Below are positions 57,952 to 64,000 of a stretch of 64,000 bases of DNA, piece by piece. Each line of letters starts with the position of its first letter. Within the stretch, counting starts at the first letter, position 1. The stretch is taken from positions 124,001-188,000 of the forward strand of contig NZ_FWFD01000013.1 in assembly GCF_900163795.1 (NCBI RefSeq), written 5' to 3'. The stretch comes from Vagococcus fluvialis bH819. GTDB taxonomy: Bacteria > Bacillota > Bacilli > Lactobacillales > Vagococcaceae. A program made the position numbers and the translations under genes. The notes under the pieces were generated by a model. The model worked only from the letters and a program-made list of their open reading frames with translations, had not been told where the DNA came from and made no database searches.

Positions 57952-59034
57952 ATGGTAGGAACTCATGGTGGGAATATTAAAGAGTTAACAGAGTTGTACC
58001 AGTTATCAGAAAAAAAGATAGTTGATTTTAGTGCCAATATTAATCCATTGGGAGTCTCTAAACGTCTCAAAGCAGAGCTTTACAATAATTTTGACCAAAT
58101 TCTTCATTATCCTGATTTAAGATATAAAAATTTAAAGCACGACATAGCAAACTATCATAAATTAAATGAGAACTATGTCTTTTTGGGAAATGGTGCAGCA
58201 GAAGTGATTTATGGATTAGCTAGCGTATTAGAAGTGGAAAAGTTATTAGTGTTAGCTCCCACATTCTCTGAATACGAAGACGCTTTTGCTCATAAATTAA
58301 CAGGTATTTATTACTTTGAAATAGAATCTTCAGCTTTTGAAGTAAATATCAATGAATTAATATTAGCTGTGGAAAAAAATAATGTGGACACCATTTGTTT
58401 GTGTAACCCTAATAATCCTACAGGAAAAATAGTGAAAAAAAATGAAATGAAGCAGTTATTAGCTTATTGTCAAGCAAAAAAAATTCGTTTAATTGTTGAT
58501 GAAGCTTTCATGGACTTTTTACCTCAAGAGGAGTCTTTGGATACGGAAATAGTAGCTAATAAAAATTTATTTATTGTTCGGTCATTGACTAAAATATTTG
58601 CTATTCCAGGCTTAAGACTAGGTTACTTGTTAACAAGCAATCAAGAAGTAATGCTAGAGCTCAATAAGAGAGCTGTTCCTTGGAGAATAAATTGCTTTGC
58701 TGAAATAGCGGGGAAAGTATCCTTGCAAGATTCGGAATATTTAACTGAGAGTATTGCTAATATTGAAATAGAACGAATCTTTCTAGAAAAGAAGCTAAAT
58801 GAAATTTCAGCATTAAAATTATTTAGCAGTACTGTTAATTTTATTTTTTTTAGTTGTTCAAGTCCTAAAAATATTCAAAAAGAGTTATTAGAAAAAGGGA
58901 TTCTAATCCGAGATTGTTCTAATTATAAAGGTTTATCTGGGAATTATTACCGAATTGCGGTCAGAAGCCATACTGAAAATGAAATGTTAATAAAAGTATT
59001 CGAGGAGTATTTTAATGGAGGAAATTACAGTTAG
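57952..59034 (+). CDS. cobD: CobD, L-threonine-O-3-phosphate decarboxylase
   Basis: The protein has 360 residues of the HisC-like class I aminotransferase fold: HGGNIKELTELYQ at the start, NPNNPTGKIV, DEAFMDF and the PLP lysine in RSLTKIFAIPGLRLGY. It makes (R)-1-amino-2-propanol phosphate, the linker between corrin and lower ligand. It starts 2 bp after the S component and overlaps pduX by 20 bp; the next gene supplies its substrate. Confidence 0.9.
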   Translation: MVGTHGGNIKELTELYQLSEKKIVDFSANINPLGVSKRLKAELYNNFDQILHYPDLRYKNLKHDIANYHKLNENYVFLGNGAAEVIYGLASVLEVEKLLVLAPTFSEYEDAFAHKLTGIYYFEIESSAFEVNINELILAVEKNNVDTICLCNPNNPTGKIVKKNEMKQLLAYCQAKKIRLIVDEAFMDFLPQEESLDTEIVANKNLFIVRSLTKIFAIPGLRLGYLLTSNQEVMLELNKRAVPWRINCFAEIAGKVSLQDSEYLTESIANIEIERIFLEKKLNEISALKLFSSTVNFIFFSCSSPKNIQKELLEKGILIRDCSNYKGLSGNYYRIAVRSHTENEMLIKVFEEYFNGGNYS

Positions 59035-59902
59035 TTGTCCTGGTAGTTGTGGTGAGCTGATTCAAGGATATGTAAATGACATACCCTATCTAGTTAGTTG
59101 TGGCATTCGGTTGTTTTCCTATGTGACTGTTCAACCTTATTCAAGTAAAAAAAAACTAGTCGGTCAAAAAGCAAGACGTGCCATAAAATTAGTTGAAGAT
59201 TATTTAAATATTCCAAATGAGTATCGAAATATGTTGGAAATAGATATACAGTCTGAATTGTCTTTGTCAAAAGGAATGGCGAGTAGTACAGCTGATGTAG
59301 CGGCAACTATATACGGGATAGCTTTATATTATGGTAAAAATCTCACTGAAAAAGAAATCGCTTTCCTATGTGTTCAAATTGAGCCGACAGATAGTGTGTT
59401 TTTTAACTCAATGACTGAATTTGATTTAAAATCAGCAACGGTTGCAAAAAAATCTTTTTGGTATCCTCATTTTTTTGTTCTAATGTTAGAACCAGAAACT
59501 AATATAGAAACGCAAAAATATCATACAAAAGAAAATGAAACGTTAGCTAAAGAACAAGCGGGCTTATTTAAAGGAGTATACGAAGAGTATAGTCATGCAG
59601 TTAGTGAAAAAAATTTGGATAAATTAGGGGAAGCGGCAACTAAAAGTGCTTGTCTAAGTCAAAAAATATTACCAAAAGTTCATTTTGAAGAAATACTTCT
59701 ATTAAAGGAAAATCATCAATCAATATTTGGCGTCAATGTTGCCCACAGTGGAACTGTAATAGGTATTCTATTGAAAAATTTAACAGAAGTAAAAGAGATT
59801 CAAAAAAAAGTTTCTAAGTTGGACGTTAATGATTTTTATAAAAAATCAGGAGTCTATCAATCTTATTTTGAAGGATTAAAGCAAGTAGTAGGCGAGGGAT
59901 AA
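59015..59902 (+). CDS. pduX: PduX-like L-threonine kinase (GHMP kinase)
   Basis: The protein has 295 residues. The N-terminal CPGSCGELIQGY is the PduX signature and the GHMP ATP-binding motif is LSKGMASSTADVAAT. It phosphorylates L-threonine to feed CobD, which overlaps it by 20 bp, consistent with coupled synthesis of the aminopropanol linker. AATGGAGG precedes the ATG inside cobD. Confidence 0.9.
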   Translation: MEEITVSCPGSCGELIQGYVNDIPYLVSCGIRLFSYVTVQPYSSKKKLVGQKARRAIKLVEDYLNIPNEYRNMLEIDIQSELSLSKGMASSTADVAATIYGIALYYGKNLTEKEIAFLCVQIEPTDSVFFNSMTEFDLKSATVAKKSFWYPHFFVLMLEPETNIETQKYHTKENETLAKEQAGLFKGVYEEYSHAVSEKNLDKLGEAATKSACLSQKILPKVHFEEILLLKENHQSIFGVNVAHSGTVIGILLKNLTEVKEIQKKVSKLDVNDFYKKSGVYQSYFEGLKQVVGEG

Positions 59903-59905
59903 AAA

Positions 59906-61279
59906 ATGAAAAAAATGATGATTAGTGCAGCTTCTAGTGGATCTGGGAAAACGACAGTTACGTTAGGATTATTAGAAGTTTTAAAGCGAAAAAAAATAGT
60001 TGTCCAGCCATTTAAAGTCGGACCTGATTATGTGGATACCAAATATCATAGTCGAATTACTCAAAAAACATCAAGGAACTTGGATTCTTTTTTAGTCCCA
60101 AATCAAGAAACTATCCAATATTTATTTAATAAGAATGCTATTAATTCTGATATAGCAATTATTGAAGGTGTTATGGGGTTATTTGACGGTTTTGGAATAG
60201 ATAAAGATTCTTGCTCAAGTTCAGCTATGGCTAAACAATTAAATTGTCCTGTATTACTTGTTGTAGATGGAAAGTCAGCTTCTACTTCAATTGCGGCTAT
60301 TGTTAAGGGATTTGCAGAATTTGATACTGATTTAACCATTCAAGGTGTCATTATTAATAACATTGCTTCTGACAATCACTTTAATCTTGTAAGGGGAGCA
60401 ATAGAGAAGTATACGAATACAACTGTATATGGTTATTTAGGTAAAAATCCAGCTTTTTCTTTGCCGTCTAGGCAGTTAGGTTTAGTACCAGATAATGAAA
60501 TTGATAATGTAATGGAGATTATCAGTTTAATCGCTGATAGCTTAGAGAAAACCGTTGATATTGATCGCTTACTTTCAGATTTGAAAGATGAGGCCTTAAA
60601 TCAATCAGAACTAGCTTTCATAGCGTCACCAACATACAGAAATGTAAAAATTGCGATTGCTAAAGATGCTGCTTTTCATTTTTATTATCCAGATAACATA
60701 GAATTATTAGAGGCCTTAGGAGCTAAAATTATCGAATTTAGTCCGATGACGGACACCTCACTGCCAGAAGCTGATTTGTATTATTTTGGTGGAGGTTATC
60801 CGGAAGAATTTGCTGTGGAATTGTCTGGAAATCAAGAGATGTTGGCTTCTGTTTTATCAGCGCATAAAAAAAGAAAGCATATTCTTGCTGAATGTGGCGG
60901 CTTAATGTATCTGGGTTCTTCGTTAAAGATAGCAGATGAAGTATTTCCGATGGTTGGGATTTTTGAAGGTGAAAGCCACATGACTTCACGGTTGAAACGG
61001 TTTGGATATTGCTATGGCATTCTAAAAAAAGATAGCTTAATTGGTAAAGCCGGTACTAAAGTATTTGGGCACGAATTTCATCATTCGATTTTTGAGACGA
61101 CAGAAAAAACGATGATGTTGATGGAAAAAAACAGAGATGGTGTTATTGTTTCAACTTGGGAGGGTGGTTACCAAAAGGAAAATACGTTTGCTAGTTATTT
61201 ACATTTACATTTCTTTCAAAATGAGAATTTTATCCATCAATTAATGAGTAAATTAACCACACAGGAGGCTAAGGGATGA
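59906..61279 (+). CDS. cbiA: CbiA, cobyrinate a,c-diamide synthase
   Basis: The protein has 457 residues. The N-terminal ATPase part has SAASSGSGKTTVTLG and FKVGPDYVDTKYHS, and the glutamine amidotransferase part has the catalytic Cys in ILAECGGLMYLG and the His in GHEFHHS. It amidates the a and c side chains of cobyrinate. It overlaps cbiB by 4 bp (ATGA). Confidence 0.94.
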   Translation: MKKMMISAASSGSGKTTVTLGLLEVLKRKKIVVQPFKVGPDYVDTKYHSRITQKTSRNLDSFLVPNQETIQYLFNKNAINSDIAIIEGVMGLFDGFGIDKDSCSSSAMAKQLNCPVLLVVDGKSASTSIAAIVKGFAEFDTDLTIQGVIINNIASDNHFNLVRGAIEKYTNTTVYGYLGKNPAFSLPSRQLGLVPDNEIDNVMEIISLIADSLEKTVDIDRLLSDLKDEALNQSELAFIASPTYRNVKIAIAKDAAFHFYYPDNIELLEALGAKIIEFSPMTDTSLPEADLYYFGGGYPEEFAVELSGNQEMLASVLSAHKKRKHILAECGGLMYLGSSLKIADEVFPMVGIFEGESHMTSRLKRFGYCYGILKKDSLIGKAGTKVFGHEFHHSIFETTEKTMMLMEKNRDGVIVSTWEGGYQKENTFASYLHLHFFQNENFIHQLMSKLTTQEAKG

Positions 61280-62226
61280 CGATCACTTTGTTATTTTCGG
61301 CATTTATTTTGGATTTAATATTAGGCGATCCTTATACTTGGCCCCATCCTGTGAAAGTCATCGGAAACTATATTAGTTTTTTTCAAAAACATCTCATAAA
61401 GCCTTTATTTTCTATCAAAATGAACTATTTTATGGGAGGGATTTTATGGCTCAGCACCGTGATAATATCTTATGTGTTTACTTGGTTAATACTTTTTATA
61501 GCATTTAGAATTAATAATTATCTAGGATATGCAGTTTTCATTTATTTAGCTTATACGACATTAGCAACAAAAAGCTTAGCCAAAGAAGGTAAAAAAATAG
61601 CAGAAATACTGGAAACTGGAACAATAGAGGAAGCAAGGCAGCAAGTCGCGATGATTGTTGGAAGGGATACAAGCCAACTAACAAAAGAAGAGATTACAAA
61701 AGCGACAGTGGAAACAATAGCTGAAAATACCTCTGATGGTGTTATTGCTCCGATGATTTACTTGTTTATTGGCGGACCACCCCTTGCTATGGCATATAAA
61801 GCAGTTAATACTCTGGATTCAATGGTTGGTTACTTGACACCTAAATATAAAGAAATTGGTTATGTTTCAGCCAAAATGGATGATTTATGGAATTTGATTC
61901 CTGCCAGAATTAGTTTTTTGCTTTTGTGTTTAAGCAGTCTCTTACTTAATATGAATCCTAAAAATACATTTAAAATTGGCATTAGAGATCGTAAAAATCA
62001 CAAAAGTCCTAATGGTGGCTACTTAGAAGCCCCATCATCTGGAGCTTTAGGAATTCAGCTTGGGGGAAGTCATAGCTATCACGGTGTTGAAATTTATAAA
62101 CCAACAATCGGAGATTCACTTAAAGTGGCAGATAGTCGTGATATTTTAAAGATGAACTCACTATTATATTGTTCTTCTTGTCTAGGTCTGATTTTATTTT
62201 CAATCATTTTATTTATGATTCAATAA
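61276..62226 (+). CDS. cbiB: CbiB, adenosylcobinamide-phosphate synthase
   Basis: The protein has 316 residues with several membrane helices. Family stretches are LILGDPYTWPHPVKVIG, AKEGKKIAEILETG, ETIAENTSDGVIAPM and NGGYLEAPSSGALGIQLGG. It attaches aminopropanol (phosphate) to cobyric acid. Its start overlaps the cbiA stop. Confidence 0.94.
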   Translation: MTITLLFSAFILDLILGDPYTWPHPVKVIGNYISFFQKHLIKPLFSIKMNYFMGGILWLSTVIISYVFTWLILFIAFRINNYLGYAVFIYLAYTTLATKSLAKEGKKIAEILETGTIEEARQQVAMIVGRDTSQLTKEEITKATVETIAENTSDGVIAPMIYLFIGGPPLAMAYKAVNTLDSMVGYLTPKYKEIGYVSAKMDDLWNLIPARISFLLLCLSSLLLNMNPKNTFKIGIRDRKNHKSPNGGYLEAPSSGALGIQLGGSHSYHGVEIYKPTIGDSLKVADSRDILKMNSLLYCSSCLGLILFSIILFMIQ

Positions 62227-62256
62227 TATAAAAAAACAAAAAAGGAATGTGAAGCC

Positions 62257-62904
62257 ATGATGAATTATATGAAAGATCCAAAAGGAATTGAAGTTGAAAG
62301 CTTTGTTATTATTCAAGATACGATTGATGAGATTAATCCAGGATATCAATTTAATAATAAAATGGAAGAAATGATTATTAAGCGAGCAATTCATACGAGT
62401 GCGGATTTTGATTATCTAGAAAATTTACAATTTACTCATGATGTTGTTGAAAAAATGAAAGAATTTTTTATACAAGGTAATGGAACTATTTATACGGATA
62501 CAACCATGGCGTTGAGCGGAATTAACAAACGTGTTTTAGATAAACTAAATATTTCTTATAAATGTTTTATTTCTGATCCTGAAATCGTAAAAATTGCAAA
62601 AGAAAAACAAATAACTCGCTCAATGGCAGCTATTGAACATGCTAGTACACTTAGCGGGGATAAAATTTTTGTTATCGGTAATGCACCAACTGCTATTTAT
62701 AAAATTTTAGAAATGGTTCATTCGAAAGATCTAAATGTTAAAGCAGTTGTTGGTGCACCAGTTGGTTTTGTAGGAGCTGCAGAATCTAAAGAAGCTTTAT
62801 TTGAGAGTGATATTCCAGCAATCGTTGCTAGAGGCCGAAAAGGTGGGAGTAATGTAGCTGCTGCAATTATTAATGCTATTATTTATCAATTGGACGTGGA
62901 ATAA
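62257..62904 (+). CDS. cbiC: CbiC, cobalt-precorrin-8 methylmutase
   Basis: The protein has 215 residues: KDPKGIEVESFVIIQ, RAIHTSADFDYLENLQF with the catalytic His, TDTTMALSGINK, and GAPVGFVGAAESKEAL near the end. It moves the C11 methyl to C12 to give cobyrinate. AAAAGGA lies about 12 nt before ATG 62257. Confidence 0.94.
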   Translation: MMNYMKDPKGIEVESFVIIQDTIDEINPGYQFNNKMEEMIIKRAIHTSADFDYLENLQFTHDVVEKMKEFFIQGNGTIYTDTTMALSGINKRVLDKLNISYKCFISDPEIVKIAKEKQITRSMAAIEHASTLSGDKIFVIGNAPTAIYKILEMVHSKDLNVKAVVGAPVGFVGAAESKEALFESDIPAIVARGRKGGSNVAAAIINAIIYQLDVE

Positions 62905-62906
62905 AC

Positions 62907-64000
62907 ATGGAAGAATTTGTTTATGTTAATGGAAAAAAGTTGAAAAAAGGTTACACAACAGGTTCTTGTGCAACAGCGGCTTCAGTTGCAGCTGCTCATC
63001 TTTTATTAAACTCTGAAGAGTGTGAAGAAGTAGTGGTTATATCTCCAGTGGATAAAGAAATACGAATTCCAATTGTTTCCTTAAAAAGAACGGATGAAAA
63101 GACAGTAATCGCCGCAGTGAGAAAAAATGGTGGTGATGATGCTGATGCTACTCATGGTATGTTGATCTATTCTAAAGTTATTTTGCGAGAAGATTCTGAA
63201 ATAATCATAGAAGGTGGGGAAGGTATAGGCCGAGTGACTCAAGAAGGACTCCTTGTTCCGATTGGGCAACCGGCAATTAACCCTAAGCCAAGAAAAATGA
63301 TTCAAGATAATGTGAGGAAAATAATCGGTGATAATCAGGGAGCTGATATTCAGATTTTTGCACCTGAAGGGTATGAAATAGCCAAACAAACAATGAATCG
63401 TAACTTAGGAATTATTGGTGGAATTTCAATATTAGGAACAACTGGAATTGTAACACCTATGTCAGAAGACAGTTGGAAGGCAGCCATTTCGATTGAACTT
63501 GAGATGAAGAAGAAACAAGGTTTTGAGAGAATTATTTTAAGTCCGGGAAACTACGGGGAAGATTTTGCGGTTAATAAAATGATGCTTGATGAAAATAAGA
63601 TTGTCTCTATGAGTAATTTTGTTGGATATGTTTTAAAAGAAGTTCAGCGAATCGGTTTTAAAGAAGTCTTGATGATTGGCCATTTAGGTAAGTTAATCAA
63701 AGTTTCTGCGGGAATTTTTTCTACGCATAGTAAGGATGCGGATGCTAGAGCTGAAATATTAGTAGCCAATTTAGCTTTAATGGGGATGTCAGTACCAGAT
63801 TTAGAAAGGATTTCTAATTGCCTCACAACAGAGGCTGCTGGTGATATTATTAGTGAAACGGGTTACGAAGGTGTGTATAAAATTATTGCCGATAAAATTA
63901 AGTTTCGTAGTGAAAAATTATTGAAATTTAGAGAGCCAAAAGTGAAAGTTGATGTCGTTATTTTTTCATCTAAAACGGGATTACTATCTTCTACAAAACC
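62907..64000 (+). CDS. cbiD: CbiD, cobalt-precorrin-5B C1-methyltransferase (runs off the window)
   Basis: The frame is open from ATG 62907, 2 bp after cbiC, to the last base. It gives 364 residues, nearly the full expected length. KLKKGYTTGSCATAASVAAAHLL is the CbiD N-terminal motif, followed by KNGGDDADATHG, GGEGIGRVTQEGL, NPKPRKMI and the LMIGHLGKLIKVSAGIFSTHSKDADAR region. It is the anaerobic-pathway enzyme, so synthesis here follows the early-cobalt route. The stop codon lies beyond 64000. Confidence 0.93.
   Translation, partial: MEEFVYVNGKKLKKGYTTGSCATAASVAAAHLLLNSEECEEVVVISPVDKEIRIPIVSLKRTDEKTVIAAVRKNGGDDADATHGMLIYSKVILREDSEIIIEGGEGIGRVTQEGLLVPIGQPAINPKPRKMIQDNVRKIIGDNQGADIQIFAPEGYEIAKQTMNRNLGIIGGISILGTTGIVTPMSEDSWKAAISIELEMKKKQGFERIILSPGNYGEDFAVNKMMLDENKIVSMSNFVGYVLKEVQRIGFKEVLMIGHLGKLIKVSAGIFSTHSKDADARAEILVANLALMGMSVPDLERISNCLTTEAAGDIISETGYEGVYKIIADKIKFRSEKLLKFREPKVKVDVVIFSSKTGLLSSTK

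Noticed and set aside
1-64000. CRISPR arrays, tRNA or rRNA genes, insertion sequences
   Set aside because: No regularly spaced repeats, cloverleaf-like sequences, rRNA motifs or transposase reading frames were seen. The only recombinase is the tyrosine type at 19539.

Overview
The window looks like a chromosomal stretch of a low-GC Firmicute of the order Lactobacillales. Enterococcaceae such as Vagococcus or Enterococcus are my best guess. The signs are AT-rich third positions, strong AGGAGG ribosome binding sites, frequent TTG/GTG starts, LPXTG pilins with class C sortases, and a Listeria/Enterococcus-type ethanolamine (eut) locus controlled by EutV/EutW. It is unusual for this group in carrying a full selenium-dependent glycine reductase operon. 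No rRNA, tRNA, CRISPR array or insertion sequence was recognised.

Layout. 1-1780: end of an MFS transporter and an M20 amidohydrolase. 1857-7781: a cell-envelope stress-like island with a CapD/FlaA1-type dehydratase, a MurG-like glycosyltransferase, a membrane-anchored phosphoesterase, an OmpR-type two-component system and an NAD-dependent epimerase. Both operons there start with the same promoter architecture (11-bp-phased TTGTCAC repeats, 10 nt, TAnACT), so a small autoregulated regulon is likely. 8015-10146: an ECF-type sigma factor, a membrane anti-sigma-like protein and a small membrane protein. 10434-19026: the glycine reductase operon grdX-grdE-grdA1-grdB-trxB-trxA-grdA2-grdC-grdD. It has in-frame UGA (Sec) codons in both grdA copies and in grdB, and a curious UGA-containing mini-ORF in the leader.

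19303-28831: a solitary tyrosine recombinase between two oppositely oriented copies of a 25-bp near-palindrome, followed by a pilus operon (vWA tip adhesin, small pilin, major pilin, two class C sortases with odd C-terminal tails). This is a candidate phase-variable (invertible) pilus switch. 29189-34173: a flavinylated extracytosolic fumarate reductase-like lipoprotein, a DsrE-like protein, a YebC-family regulator, a 49-residue membrane protein, a quinone oxidoreductase-like protein and an unknown protein. 34242-35981 (minus): an exporter-type ABC protein.

36123-56994: an ethanolamine microcompartment locus. PduT and PduS are on the minus strand; divergent to them are an Old Yellow Enzyme, EutS1, EutP and a PduO-type adenosyltransferase, then a B12 riboswitch/EutX-like leader, EutG, EutS2, EutV, EutW, EutA, EutB, EutC, EutL, a EutK-like shell protein, EutE, EutM, a EutT-like protein, PduL, a eut-associated protein, EutN, EutH, EutQ, EutJ and a GNAT enzyme. 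Three leaders carry EutV (ANTAR)-type hairpins with AAAGGN hexaloops overlapping terminators. 57062-64000: a B12-riboswitch-controlled cobalamin operon (ECF S component, cobD, pduX, cbiA, cbiB, cbiC, cbiD) running off the right edge. It would supply the adenosylcobalamin needed by EutBC.

Together the window encodes two amine/amino-acid fermentation routes. Glycine reductase yields acetyl phosphate, and ethanolamine ammonia-lyase yields acetaldehyde, then acetyl-CoA, acetyl phosphate and ethanol. The cofactor supply for the second route lies beside it.
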